Shown here: positions 1 through 12,140 of the stretch, piece after piece
Position numbering within the stretch: position 1 is the first letter of the stretch
Layout: every line of letters begins with the position of its first letter
Source of the DNA: Udeniomyces pyricola
Lineage: Eukaryota > Basidiomycota > Tremellomycetes > Cystofilobasidiales > Mrakiaceae
Assembly: GCA_039545295.1 (NCBI GenBank)
Contig: BCIK01000017.1
Span: 1-64,000 of the forward strand
Length of the DNA stretch: 64,000 bases
Direction: 5' to 3'
Program-made: the position numbers and the translations under genes
The notes under the pieces: generated by a model
Told to the model about the DNA's origin: nothing
The model's database searches: none
What the model saw: only the letters and a program-made list of their open reading frames with translations

Positions 1-1426
1 ACGCAGCGATAGGATCACACAAGGAAGCTAGACATACACAGGTGAAGCCATGATCGACGATACTGGTCCAGCATGTGCCCCAACGCGATGCGAATAAAAT
101 CCGATCCGTGGGAGCTGGGTTCAAAGAAGTATGGATGGAAGTCAGATGGTGGCAAAGACCAGAGTCAGCTGAGGCGCTATGCTTGAGATGGTTGAGACAC
201 GGAGACGAAAGACAACAAGGCAAGACGTACGTATGATAGTCGAGGACGCGACACACCATCCATCGTGGTGAATGAGGGCTGAGGATTGATGTGGAGTGAT
301 GTAGAGTGGGTAACACAAACGTCCGAGTCAGTCCTTGAGTAGGGAGATGATCAAGAGGTAGATGAGGTGTCGATAGAATACAGAAGGACGGTTGGTGATG
401 ACCAGTCCGAACGTAGATGAAAGACAGACGTACGCATGAGTGAAGATTGCGACACGATGCATCGGATGACCTGAGCGAGTTGAGTATGAAAGGAGAGTTG
501 GTAAGAGTAGCATAGCAATCAACACATGTACAGATATGGTTCCTGGTGAGAGTCGATATCGGAATGTGATCGAAATGTACTCACGATGACTAGGCTACAC
601 GGTCATGTGAGGCCCAGGGCTGGAGACTAGACATACTTTGAGGATGATCAAGAGCTGATGACTCGAACACGTAGTAACGCAGCGACTGAGAAGACACCGA
701 TGGAGTGAAAGGGTTGAGGGGAAGTAGGCATCCGTGAGGTAAACGATGAAGGCCACGGCGGAGGGGTGCTCGCGCGAGTGGGTCAGTCCGGGCCATGCGC
801 ACCCGATGTATGTCGCAAAAGGACTGTGAAAAGCGATGACCTGTCGCTGTGAGGAAGTGTGGCAAGAATGATATAAAAAGCGATATGGTCAGCGACTGTG
901 GAAGTGCCCTGGGCCAAACCGCAGAGATGCCGAAGCAACGAACGCAGCACATCGAGGCATGACGGTCATCACGTATGCGCCGTGGCTTCGGGCAATCTTT
1001 TGCGCGACATCAGTACATGAGGGATGAGACAGACAGGCACGATGAATGAAAAGTGCCATGGGTCCGGTAGCAAAAGAGGCAGAGGAAGTAGTGAGGGGCA
1101 AAGAAAAAGGAAATCAAAACTCACGCGTCCAGATGCTCGTCGCTGTTGGGCGACAATCAAGAGAAGCCTGTTGATGAGAGTAACGAACAAGGATCAGTCA
1201 GTATGGAGTAAGTAGGCAGATGGATCAACCACACAAGAAGGGGAACGAGCAAAGCGAAAGGATGGGAGGACGGACTTGACAGGGCAGACGGGGTGCAGGT
1301 GGGCGTTGGAAAGTGCGAAACGAAAAGCCGGGCCCTCACCCGACTCGAAATGTCGCTGCTCCAATCGCGCCCGCCCTTAGCACGATACCCATCGATGACG
1401 CTTTTCTTTCGGTGCGCTGATATCAT
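1..1426 (-). CDS. Unrecognised gene fragments, cut by left edge
   Basis: Several minus-strand stretches look coding but match no family I know. A possible start ATG is at 1426; its exon (1426-1340, 29 codons) ends at a GTGAGG donor in phase 0. Further pieces lie near 870-670 (a frame with hydrophobic runs, including AVAFIVYLTDAYFP), near 525-390 (a strongly hydrophobic stretch around LIAMLLLPTLLSY), and near 115-45 (a frame reading SHGSDFIRIALGHML, closed by a GTGTATG donor). Together they suggest a multi-exon membrane protein whose 3' end lies outside the window. Joining the pieces needs very short exons (18-24 nt) that I cannot verify, so the chain is tentative and no function is offered. 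The pps1 stop lies 1.3 kb upstream on the same strand. Confidence 0.3.
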
Positions 1427-2757
1427 CCCTCAGATGGATTCGAGCTCGATGATGGACACGAGTAGGAAGGTATGTACCTGGTCTGTTAAACAGTATGTAT
1501 CAATCCGTTATCAACGCAGGAGGGTGCACATCAATCACATCCAAACCATTAGATTGGGAGAAATAATTCGGCCACGTGGCTGAAATGATTCATGCGGCTG
1601 AGTTGAGCGGGCTGACCCTCAGAAAGAGTCGGAATTTTTCGTGTCTCCACCCGACGTGATCCTCTCTGCTTCATGCCACTCTCTCCCCTCCCCCCTTCGC
1701 CATCGTTCACTTGTCAATGATCTCCCTCTCTGTTCCAACCACTAATCGCCTACGATCATGCGTGTTCGCATTGGTATATGGTGGCAAAAAGACGGGCGTT
1801 AGCATCATTACTCCTGGTCTCTAATAGACGCGCACTCGAAAGACGCTTCTGCCAATGCATGTGTGCTCATGAATTCGTCGGATGCCCCTTAGTGCTGAGG
1901 TCCCTCATGTGAAAGTCTTCCTGATATCACAAGGTCACTCGTTTCCGTCCCTGACTTAAATGAAAAAATGGCTGTCAACGGCCTCATGCGCAAAGGCAAG
2001 GTGTGAGTCGTCGATCTGCAGGTTTTAATCCGGCGGCACATCAGATGAGATATGAGAGTGTTGATCTAACCTGCCAAACCAGTTGCAGTGTGCGCCAATT
2101 GGATCACGCACTGGCAGTGCTGAGGGCCTCAAGATATCAAGCCATTCTTTTGACGCTTCGTTGTTGTGAGCATGATAGTACAAAGGGAATGGATCGTGAC
2201 TACTAGACAAAACAAGAAAGCCGAAAGCCGAAAGCGAAAGAAGAGAAAGGCTGATGGAGAGCGAGGCGATATCGTATAAAGTCACAACTGATTGGCACCC
2301 TGCGTGCGATTCAAGAAAATCAAACAGAGACGGGCGAGATAACGTATCAAGGGGCACAAACACAAACACACAAACAAAGACAGACATGAAAGGAAAGGAG
2401 AAAAACGATGCGGCGCGGTGAAGGAACCTAATCGATGCAAAATCAATACGGGCATAAGAAAAAGAACTCGATGAAAAGTGGGGTGGATAATGGAAAAAGA
2501 GAAACATAAGGAACGTCACTAGAGGTTCGTAGGTCGGCATGTATTCGAGCGTGAGATGAGGATGTATGCGAGGCGGAATCTTGGATGAAAAGGGTTGGAG
2601 CAGTGGTACAAGAAAAAAGAGCGTTTGCCGATCTGGATGGGCTGGAGGTCGTGAGCACAGAAATGAAGAGGTAAAGTGCAAAGAGTGTATGCTTGGTGCA
2701 CGAAACGGTCAGAGAAAGAAAAAGAAGAAGAAGAAAAAAGGAGACAGCACTTGGCCA
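1427..2757. other. Intergenic region
   Basis: This lies between the presumed start of the left-edge gene and the stop codon of pps1, both on the minus strand. It should hold the 3' UTR of pps1 (near 2700) and the promoter of the left-edge gene (near 1450). The minus strand is pyrimidine-rich, with a run of about 25 purines on the plus strand near 2713-2740, so long open frames occur here by composition. I see no RNA gene or repeat. Confidence 0.5.
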
Positions 2758-5700
2758 TCAATGACCGGGTCCGAGATATCGACGATTGATAGCAGCCTGT
2801 GCATGAGGTTGTGTCAGTCAATACTATCTGGCTCGACCAGGGACGAGAAGTAAGACCTGGAGCAGTAAACGGTCAGCAACGCACAATTTCTCGGGCGAGT
2901 ATGGGGAAAGACATCGTCTTCCTTCCTTTTGCTCGCGGAGCATGAGCATCGTCGCCGTACTCAAGCGCTTGTTGAGCTTCAACCTTTTCACGAGAAAGCT
3001 CGACTAGATGAAGACACAGGGTAAAGGCTGGTCAGGATTGATAGCCATATCGACACAGAAATAGCACGTATATCTCACCTTCCCAACCTTGCAGCTGTAA
3101 GCAGACAAAGATACACATCACCAATCAGACCGAGTCGGCAGCAGGAAAGACGTTTGTAGAGAAGTTGCGGCAGATGACGTACCTCATAGAGGAACTTGAG
3201 ATTCGGCTGTGTAAAGAGTATAGGTCTCAGTCAATGAACGGGTTGTAGTCCCACGTGAATTCTGGCAACATATCGTGGACTCACCTGAATGAGAACATTG
3301 AGTCGTCGAGCCCGGACGCCTAGCAGACAAAATGGCAAATGATACGAGCGGGATGAGTAACAGCCGCATCGATGAGTTGAGACGCGCAGAAAATGTCAAC
3401 CCGGTCAAAAGGAACTATATCTGAATCAGGACTCACGCATGTAGGCATCTACTAGGGAATAGCCTTGATGTTTCATGAGGTAGCTGAGCCATCGATTGAG
3501 AAATTCGCACGAAGCTTGAGTTACACAAGCTCATGTAGCCTTATCAAATCCGAGCACGAGGAGCAAGCGAGGCCAGCGCGTATGACAGACTCACGCAATC
3601 ACGATTGTAGCACTTCGAGAAACTCCGACCTTGCAATGAACGAGGACCTTGCCTCCAGATGTCATCGCTTGCTCCATCCATTCCACAGCCTCGGCAATAG
3701 CAGGCCGAAGAGGGCTGATACCATCGTCAGAGATGGACTTCATATCGAGAACCTTGATTCGTCCAGCCTGATGTTCGTGCCAGAGTGCATGATTAGGCGC
3801 AGTCTGGTGCATGGCACCGAAGTTGGCGGGCTGAGTATGAGGATCGAGTAAGGCCGTCTCGCCGACGGAGACGATGTGGGTGATGCCTAGAGGGCGAATG
3901 TTCGTTTAGACAAGGTTTTACAGAGTTTACTTCAAACTTTCCAAACACCCCCAAGTCCTTTGAACAAAACAAACGAAGAAGAAGGAAACACGCCTGAGGC
4001 ATATGGACTAACCGAGAGCATGAAGCATCAACGGGTTGCTTGCGTGGAAGATATTGCCAAGGTAGACACAGTCAAGGATTCGAGAAGGGAAAGACCCCTC
4101 GAACGTGGGGTTCTACCTCCGGATCAAGTGAGCACTGCTTTAGTCATGGGCGGTTAAGCAGCAAAGAACCATTTTCAAGGGAACAGTTTGCCATGAACGT
4201 ACATTGAACCAAACTGCGTGTTTTTCGATGGCTGCTTCTCTGCGTTCCTTGGCCTCCAAGCCAGACGTGATCGAAGAGGGCCCGTCCTCCTTCCAAGTCC
4301 AACTTCCCAAACTCCAGCCGCCCTTCCATTTGAGTGCCGGTGGTACGCTCAGAGAGGAGCCGAGGGCCGGCGACGTGGCATACGTAGTAACGTGCTCATG
4401 AAGAATGCGCTCTTCTACCTTGCGGAGGAAGGGAAGGTCATGGGCAAACACAAAGAAGTCGCGCTTGCTTTGAAGATGAAGGTGGATGTACGCCTCTGGA
4501 AGGCTGATCGAGTTGGCGAGCATGATGTACGTCAGAGCAAAAATGGATGACTCAGTCTAGAAGGATAAGTTGTTTGGAAAGTCAGCTCATTTCCAAGCGT
4601 GGTAATTTAGGGTTCTAGAAAGAGCCTAAACGACTTGTCTGAACGTACGTAGCCGTCAAAGCTAACCGACCAGGCAAGGTGAGAGTTGCAGCTTTCAGTA
4701 AGACGTCTTGACGTAACCATGTGGATCCGGCCAAGACAACGATGAACACAACACTCACCCGTGCATGAGGATTTTCTTCCCCGCCCGCGTTTGCTTTTGG
4801 ACCCATCGAGCAAGGTCGATAACCTCGTTGGCGAGCAAGTTGAGACTTCGCCAGTCACCATGGGGTACGACGAGTGAGGTTGAGATGCACTGAACGTGGT
4901 AAATATGTTCGAACGGGTGATGTCCCAACGTTGGTACATCTTTCAACGAGTTCTGAGGACCAGCTGACTCTGCGAGCAGTTCCCGCGCGAGCTGTAGCTG
5001 ACCAAATGCTTGCTGAAGGGAGATGGAGGCTCGACGAGACGGTTGCCCATGATGCGATGCAATGGTCTCGAGAAACTGATCGGCATGATCGAGTCGGTGT
5101 TGATCGGGCATCTCGGCACCATCGAATGCCTGTACGCCCGCATCAGTAGGGTGTAACGTCGTCAACTAAGAGCACACAAGGGTCTCCTCACGCCACCCAG
5201 AAATGGACTTATAGATTATCCCGTACAGGCCAGATGAATGACTCACTTCAATGCAGATGTCAAATCCCATGGGATTACTGTCGACTTTTGTGGGCTTGAC
5301 CCCATCACCGTCGGAGCCATACGGAAGCGGACAATCGTTGCTATTACCGAGCTGAGCAACGGAGAGTGTTTGTCATTAGGGGTTATCAGTGTACCGCAAA
5401 GTAGGTAGAGATGAAACGGGGTCACTGGGTCAAACCTACGTAGAAACCGGGCGAAATTTCATGCGCTCGTGTGAGCTCGGATGTCTCGTGCTTTTCTTTT
5501 TCAAATAGGTCGATGGCGTGTTGTGCGTTGCCTTCCAAGTCTATCGCAATGAGGTTAGGTTGCTTGGTCTCGATAGATTTAAAGGAATCTGGACAAAGGT
5601 CGAGAGGCAGAACGGACACGCTCGTCAGTTGATGAAGTGCGGGAGGGGAGGCTGGATACAAGCGTGGAATCGAAAGACGCTTTGATTCACCTGAGACGAC

Positions 5701-8075
5701 AAAGACGTTGTATCGGACAGGCATCTCGCCGGGTGCCATCATAGATTTGCGCTCGGACCAGAGATCATCGAGAGCTTCAGCACATCTGCAAGAACAAAGT
5801 GAGGCCAAATTAAGCATGGATACTACAGGTCGTCCGCAATTGGCAGCTGATTGCAGGAGAAGATGCCGAGGGGGAGCAGGAATCATATGTATATTGAAGA
5901 AAGCGTGTTACTGACCTCTCAGCAACGTTGAGAACAGAGGCGCAAAGACCAGAAGGATGGTAAAGCACGATATCCGAGATGGTCGCGTATTTGGCCTACT
6001 CGTGAAAATGACATGAGACAAGATGTGATGCGGGTCAGTACTAGATCATCCACACGATATATGACTAACACCATTGGGGAAAGTGTGTATGAACATGGCC
6101 GGTCTTGCCCAACCCATCAGGCAACTCACCACTTGCAAGCCAAGATTTCTAAGGCAGACGGTTTCGCCAACCCGGCGCTTGACGAATTTGCCGCGGTGTC
6201 TCTCCCCGTCAATCTTGCCTTCGGGTGCGGCGAGGTCAGGCTCCTCATCAAAGGCGAACGGTCGTCCCCGCTTGCTGGGTGGGCGCCTGTGGCCTGATAG
6301 ACGGCGAGATGAGTAGCTCGAGCTTGTGTGGGAGGTTGACGTTAAAGTGAGGACTTCGGATGCCGGAACGCTACACCCCAGGATACTTCGTGGCAGACCT
6401 TGCACACGGGGCGCAGCCGAGAAACTCGTCGACAAGATGGGCTCGCTAGGAGTAGTAGAGTGACCAACAAGTCCCGAGGTAGAGATCTCCGGGTGAAGCT
6501 GAGGCGAAGTAGACGGTTGAGGGATGGCGTAGGCTTCGAGTGACTTGCCGCATAGGTCAGATGAGGATGAAGATGACACCGACGTTGGGAAGGAAGAGAC
6601 CGATGCTGCGGGCAGAAAGAGCATCGAGATGAAGAGGTTCAATCAGCCGCCCCCGGTACTCTAACGCTGCCGTCCCGGTCCAACTTCCGGTTCGACGGCC
6701 ACGACCAAAACAGGGAACGTACATGCCGACACCCAGCTCGTACCGCTTTCGCTCGCGGCCTCGGAGACGCTACTGGTGAGAGAGCCGCCGGTACTCCTGC
6801 CTTCGGCACGATCGACCCATTCTGATCCGGCCGAGCTCGAAGGACCGTCATCCGGTCCGGGGGAAAGCAGAACAGTCAAGCCACGATATCGTGGGCTGTG
6901 ATATCAAGCAGATGATTAGAAAAGCATCGGCTCGCAATTCTAACGGCAGGATCATCCATCACCCGGTCAAGGGAGAAGATACATACGCGGGAAGCTGCGC
7001 CTTGTAACTGTAAATAAAAATAAAAACAAATGGGACGGGGTGAACATCGGAACGAACATGGTCAAACAACCGGACCATAGAGATATTGAGTCCGTTCGCA
7101 CTCTTACCTTGCGAACGACTGGAAAAAACTGTCAAGGTTATAATTGCCGTCTCCAATACCGTGAAGCTTGAGGAGGGCAAAGAGGAGAGAAGAAAAAGGA
7201 AAAAGACCGCGACATGACGAGGTACAGCCCCACAAAACCAACAATTATCCTTGTATCAAGTCAATTCCACTCGATGTTTATCTGACGGAGAAGACACGAT
7301 CATCGTCCAGCCTGACCAAGAGAACTCAGCAACGAACCCAGGGAAAAAGGCTTGTCTCGGGCACGTCGAGAGAAGCATGCAGGCCTTCGATATAGGCAAG
7401 CTGATGGTAGTGGGGTGCGAGCGGAAGCAGGTCGGAATAATGGTAAGTAAGGCAAGATGGCGCAAGCACTGAAGGGCTCACGATACGAGGGCAGGAACGA
7501 TCGTCGGTCTGAGTGTACAACTGCCGTTGCCCAGATGGCTCGACAAGGGATTTGCCTTGGTGTTGAGGACAATGGTGTGGATTGAGTGCTTGATGTCACC
7601 ATGGACAACCAGCGATGGACTGAGGGGACGAATGGGAAGAGGAAGAAGCACTCACGCCGTCTGCATCCAAGGCCCTCACTGCCGTGGCCCCGACCTGACC
7701 AAGCGATTCGAGACTATCGAGCCAGCCGGGTGGGTATTCGATGCCGTCGACGCCTCCTTCATGGACACCCTCTCTATCCTGCACATCTCGAATCCCAATA
7801 TCGTGCCGGTGAAGCGTCGTGGGTGTCGGCGGGGACGATAGCCCGGTGGTGGGTGAAGCCGATGATGCTGACTGGAGGTCAAAGGGCGAGTGGCCGGCAG
7901 CGATGGCACTTGCAAGCGTCGGTCTCGGCGAGGAGATGGCAAGAGGAGGCATGGAAGGCGCAGGGGTAGGCGACGAGGTGAGGGTTGAGGTAGGAAGGGG
8001 GTTGGTTTGGGTGGTATCGCGACCAGGTGTGAAGGGGGAAACGTCGAGAGAGGAGAGAGGGAGGGTTCGAGACAT
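2758..8075 (-). CDS. PPS1: Pps1-type dual-specificity protein phosphatase
   Basis: The product is a predicted 1050-residue dual-specificity phosphatase of the yeast Pps1 family, linked there to S phase. The rebuilt CDS has 22 exons: 8075-7656, 7588-7487, 7400-7338, 7166-7108, 7007-6987, 6895-6723, 6605-6130, 5995-5916, 5785-5691, 5588-5440, 5351-5247, 5129-4759, 4661-4649, 4556-4203, 4112-4013, 3886-3595, 3483-3437, 3319-3285, 3206-3183, 3094-3079, 3003-2885, 2796-2758. The N-terminus is Ser/Pro-rich, followed by the family signature LFPWLHG and PRYRGL. Residues near 700-715 carry a degenerate phosphatase loop, HGFDGYTESS, with the cysteine lost. The active loop HCKVGVSRS is near residues 944-952, followed by VRARRLNVLIQPNL. 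The acceptor of exon 2 (AAG) is the weakest junction. Introns are short and all frames close. Yeast Pps1 has 807 residues, so this one is longer through its N-terminal and linker regions. Confidence 0.93.
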
Positions 8076-9199
8076 GAGTCCTGAGTGAGCGGACGGACCG
8101 GCACGGGGCGGCGGCGTGTGTGTGTGTGGCTGTCGGGAGAAAGCAGACGAGGGTGATTGATTTGGCAGGGGATCTGGAAGGGGTTGTTTATGTAAGATGT
8201 ACAGAGAGGGCGATGGTGGAGATGGAATGAGAAAGGCTAAGGAAACAAGAGGGAGACTGGGCGAGCAAAGGGTCGAGGATGGGCGTTGTTCATCGACATC
8301 AGTACAAACGTCGAGGGGAGGAGGGGGATCAGACCTTGTACTCACGCAGCTGTACTCGCACACCTCCTCGGCACGCCCCCGCCGGAGAAGGAGCCCTGAA
8401 TCATATAATATACTTATATGTCTATCGAGTTTCTACCAGATCCGTGTTGGATGGACTGTATGCAGTACGACGTCCATCGCCATCAACCGTCTGGCACTGG
8501 ATCCATTTAGTCAGCATGCATACATCTATGTCCATGACCGCGTACTGTCCGCCTGCGGACGAAACCTGTCTCCCCACACTGAGCACCGGCTATCTCCTGC
8601 CAGCTATATATGCTCCCCCGCAAACAAAATCTAAATCTTGAATCACATCATCCATCATCTTGATCCACTCACGCTCGCTCAACATGCAGTCTTCCATCCG
8701 TAACGACACCATTCGCACAAATACCATGCTTCCTCGAGTACATTATGTCACACTGCACCTCGTCTTGCCTCCCACGAGTGGTAGTAGGAATCAATGAGCC
8801 CGCCCATCAATAAGTCCAGCCCATTAATTATGCTCTAGTCACAAAGAGGCCTGGCAATTGGCTTGAATGAGGGATTCAAACATGATCATACTACCACGTC
8901 ATCATGCCATACTGAAACATTATTCGTGTCATCATCATCAAAGCACCATCGCAGGTGGAAGAGCATTCTCAAGTTCGCTACAGTAGGGGAGAGAGAACCC
9001 GCATGCATGCAGTACTTGTCAGTCAAACTGCTGGGCGATAGACGAGAGTGCATGCAGCTGGCACATGATGCATGAAGTCTCAAGCTTCATGCCTAGGGAC
9101 TACCATATCCCAGGTGCGGTCTGTTGAGGGACCAGAGGTGAGGCGCTCCCTCGATGAAAGAAATCCACTTACGTTCAGCCCCACGTCCATCTTGTTGTC
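8076..9199. other. Intergenic, pps1 promoter side
   Basis: This holds the promoter and 5' UTR of pps1 (near 8100-8400, purine-rich on the plus strand) and the 3' flank of the small cysteine-rich gene. A short perfect-looking inverted match (gcatgcatgcag and ctgcatgc) occurs near 9000-9060, around the text CATGCAG. I found no supported gene or structural RNA here. Confidence 0.4.
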
Positions 9200-9490
9200 T
9201 TACGCCGTGGTCTCTTGATCCGCGTCAGGCTTGCCACCCCTGCACACGCCCTCGCGATAGCCCGAGCATCGATCTTCTTCGGGAACAGCGGCGAGAGCAG
9301 TATCAATGTGTTTGCCTGGGTGTACCAAGGCGAGGACCAAGCCTCTTGCTCTCCGTCAGCTACGCTCTGCAAGGGAAGACTGAGACTGAGTTGAGACGAA
9401 CGCGCGACGCGCGACAAAAACCATCGACGGCTTACCGCATCCAGCCCAAGTGGCGAGCCCACACCCGGAACAGGTAACCTTGTAGCACAT
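9200..9490 (-). CDS. Small cysteine-rich conserved fungal protein
   Basis: This is a predicted 56-residue protein in two exons, 9490-9436 and 9315-9200, with a GTAAGC donor and CAG acceptor. It begins MCYKVTCSGCGLATWAGCG and continues with KHIDTALAAVPEEDRC. This pattern (M-C-x-K-V-T-C-x-x-C-G-x-x-T-W-x-G-C-G-x-H, then VPEE and a final Cys) belongs to a widespread family of very short fungal and plant proteins with no established function. The paired cysteines and the histidine suggest a small zinc-binding fold; that is inference. It would be missed by any caller with a 100-codon cut-off, and the intron splits it further. Its promoter is shared with the divergent rhamnose mutarotase gene. Confidence 0.85.
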
Positions 9491-10191
9491 GGTGATATGT
9501 ATGTGGGCTGATAGAGGAAGGTTGGTTGGTGTAAGTTGTAGTTGGCAACGAGCAAGGTGGCAAGGTCAACGTCTGATGCAATCCTATACGAACGAAACGA
9601 CTCTGAGAGGTGAAGCGATTAGTAATGAGGTGAGTTATGATCCCCGCTGGTCGCCGAGCGGAGCTATGTAGCGCTGATCAGCATCTCGCAACTTGATGCA
9701 TGGATAATGTTCTGAATTCCGATTGATGAGCAAGCTCAGTCTGTGGCGAACGCGTTGGAGACACGTTCCATATCGGCCATGGACTGTCCGGCCCTGATGC
9801 AGGGATAGCCCCTGTTGGTGTCAGTGATAGTGCATGCGCAAGGGTGAGATAGCACTAGTGTCGGGGGGGGGGGGGGAATGGGCAAAAGTACTCAAAGCAG
9901 TCATGTCGATCGGTCTGGCCTAACGTCTGGTGTCGGTTATCTTGCATCATTTTATATACGTTTATCAATCATCTTCATCAAATATTATATCACAAGGCTT
10001 GTAGTCTTCCGCTTTTCGGTCCGAACTCTCCGGATGCCTATAGGTACACCTGGGCCGTACGCTCATCGATCATACTATAAATATGTGGCAACCATCCTGT
10101 AATCACCTCCAACTCTCACCCAGACCATCACTCGACTCACCCGGCCCTCTCGTAGCCAATCGACTACCGTTGCATCAGCTCGTGCTTCGCC
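9491..10191. promoter_or_regulatory. Divergent promoter region
   Basis: About 700 bp separate the starts of the cysteine-rich gene (minus) and the rhamnose mutarotase gene (plus). It contains a poly-G run near 9862-9876 and an AT-rich stretch near 9945-9995. No specific operator can be assigned from sequence alone. Confidence 0.4.
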
Positions 10192-10819
10192 ATGTCCATT
10201 TCCCACCCAGACTTCCCACAAACGAACCAAGGCACCCGACTCTCGCAAATCATTGCTCTCAAGCGCGATCGCCTCGACGATTACAAGGCATGCCACAGAG
10301 AGGTCTTCCCTGCTGTCTTGGCGGCTCTACGATCAGCTCATATCTTTGGTAAGTCTGATCAACGTGATCAGAAAATGTGAACCATTGGTCATTGACCTTT
10401 ATGCAAAAACCTCGGCAACCGGGACGCTCTGTATATATCTTTTCCCTAGACTACGCCATCCATCTCTATGACATCCCCTCTCTCAACCCCTCTCCGATTC
10501 TCGTAGCAACGATGAGGTATTGCGGTACAGATTTTGGAAGCGATATGAAGAAAGTCTCGCAAGACCCTGAGACTCAACGGTGGTGGCAACTGGTACGTCC
10601 GATGTCGTGCCATGATTCCATCTCAGGGTTATAAGCTCCTTGTTACCGATCGCCCGCAGTTGACTGATCGTCATCAACTGCCTCTCTTGTATCATGTTGG
10701 ATGCAACTTGAGCACAGACGGATCCCATGCAGCACTCATTTGTCGAGGGAGCGACCGGCTCGGCTTCCGGCCCAGGATGGTGGGCCACAGGCGAAGAGGT
10801 GTTCAGGATGGAAAGCTAG
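10192..10819 (+). CDS. L-rhamnose mutarotase-like protein
   Basis: The product is a predicted 133-residue member of the RhaM/DUF718 family, which interconverts the alpha and beta anomers of L-rhamnose. Exons are 10192-10348, 10450-10592 and 10718-10819; phases 1 and 0 close exactly. Family features are the N-terminal LKRDRLDDYKACHREVFPAVL segment (consensus LKPGKxxEYxxxHxxxxPEL), the central MRYCGTDFGSDM segment, and the C-terminal WWQLTDPMQ followed by VEGATGSASGPGWW. The join of exon 2 to exon 3 restores the diagnostic WW-x-L-T-D-P-M-Q motif, which fixes the acceptor at 10717. Bacterial RhaM is about 104 residues; this one has an N-terminal extension of about 15. No other rhamnose gene lies in the window, so the physiological substrate is uncertain. 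Confidence 0.9.
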
Positions 10820-10976
10820 CCAGTGCTACTAGTAGCAATCACTCCAGATTGACGGGGATTGAAGAGACATGACTCCTGGTGACGCCCAGATAAAAGGGGC
10901 ATTGCAAGTAATACCTTGATAGTTTCCATATCATAAACGTCAGATCTGGCCAGATAGTTATCCGTCATGCAATCCG

Positions 10977-12078
10977 TCATTTCCAAAGTCTCTCCTCACG
11001 CTTGCGAGGCAGCACGGTTATCATCGCCTTCAGCACTCTTGACTGTACCTGCTCGATACTTCCTCCAGCGTCGATACCCACCCAGGAACTTGGTCCATGT
11101 TTCTCGTTGAGATGAGACCCCACCCATTCGAATTGTTGTCGGACAAGGGCTTGGAAATCAGTCCGCTCGTATCTGCCACCCGGATGAACGGGTTAAGAAA
11201 GTTCAGTAGCTACGCCAAGTAAAATCACTCCAATCTTGACAGCAACATGCTGCAAATGACGAACCTTTCCTCTCCGAATCCACCTCGCGTGCTTGTCTCT
11301 GAGGTGGTTGCTGCAAGAAACAACGTCACATCGGGCACGGGCAAGCCTCGATCTGGCGAGATGAGATATTCTGCGTCAAGACCCTGACGAAACCAAAAGA
11401 GCCAAACGGACATGTCACGTTCATCAGCACGTTGCAATCACCATCGACACATAAGCGTTTATCATCCGGAACTAGATTTATCAGGAGCTTACCTTGGCAA
11501 GGGAAAAGGCTAGTCCGGAGAACGCATAACGATCGCAGACGACTGAGATGCCCCGATCAAGCAGCTCCTCGATCGAACGCCTGTACAAAGACAAAGCGAG
11601 CAGCAGCGAATCCCGTTACCTCTTGAGTCATGATCCTCACACTCCCATCGCCAAGACAGTCTTTGAAGAGTATTTCCAGGATCGCAGTGAGAAGTGGAAG
11701 AGCGAAAGAAACGAAGCACAGAGCTTACGAGCATTCCCAACGATTGGCAGAAAAGAGTAGATGAATCGCCTTGCCTTGATCGTCACCGAGTTCGATCTCC
11801 TTACGGAGGTAGCGGTCGATGAGCTGCCCGACGGGCGTTGTCCTATCTGATGGGTCGATGTGGATCATCGTCAGTTGTGTATGATACCTCGCCAAGCGTC
11901 GAGGGACGAGCTTACCGGGAAACTTCCAGCCTTGAACAGGACGTCCCTGGTCCAGTAGGTGTTGGATCAAAAGCTCGCATTGGGTCGACTTGCCCGAGCG
12001 GTCGAGACCCTCGAGTACGATGAAGAGTCCACGCGTAGCGCTAGGAGGTGGTGCTTGGTCGAGGCTAGAGGTGGACAT
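10977..12078 (-). CDS. CDC8: Thymidylate kinase
   Basis: The product, 227 residues, phosphorylates dTMP to dTDP with ATP, an essential step of dTTP synthesis for DNA replication. Exons are 12078-11916, 11846-11729, 11580-11493, 11383-11265 and 11172-10977. The P-loop GLDRSGKST is at residues 24-32. FPDRTTPVGQLID (dTMP-binding region) is restored by removing the first intron. CDRYAFSG and the lid-type RGGFGEERYE signature follow. Yeast Cdc8 has 216 residues, so the length fits. The gene converges on the mutarotase gene with a 157-bp gap. An ACGCGTCA element lies 63 bp upstream of the start (see separate entry), compatible with G1/S control as known for yeast CDC8. Confidence 0.95.
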
Positions 12079-12140
12079 GTTGGGAGATGAGATGCGCAGG
12101 TAAGAAGAGGCCTTGGTTGAGTGATGGTCGATGCGACGTC

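Noticed and set aside
2025..2681. 218-codon minus-strand open frame
   Set aside because: Phe/Ser/Leu-rich from pyrimidine bias, lies 3' of pps1, no family signal.
6661..6879. Apparent separate start of the phosphatase at 6879
   Set aside because: The codon there is TTG, not ATG. An acceptor at 6896 joins this frame to upstream exons and restores the conserved PRYRGL block.
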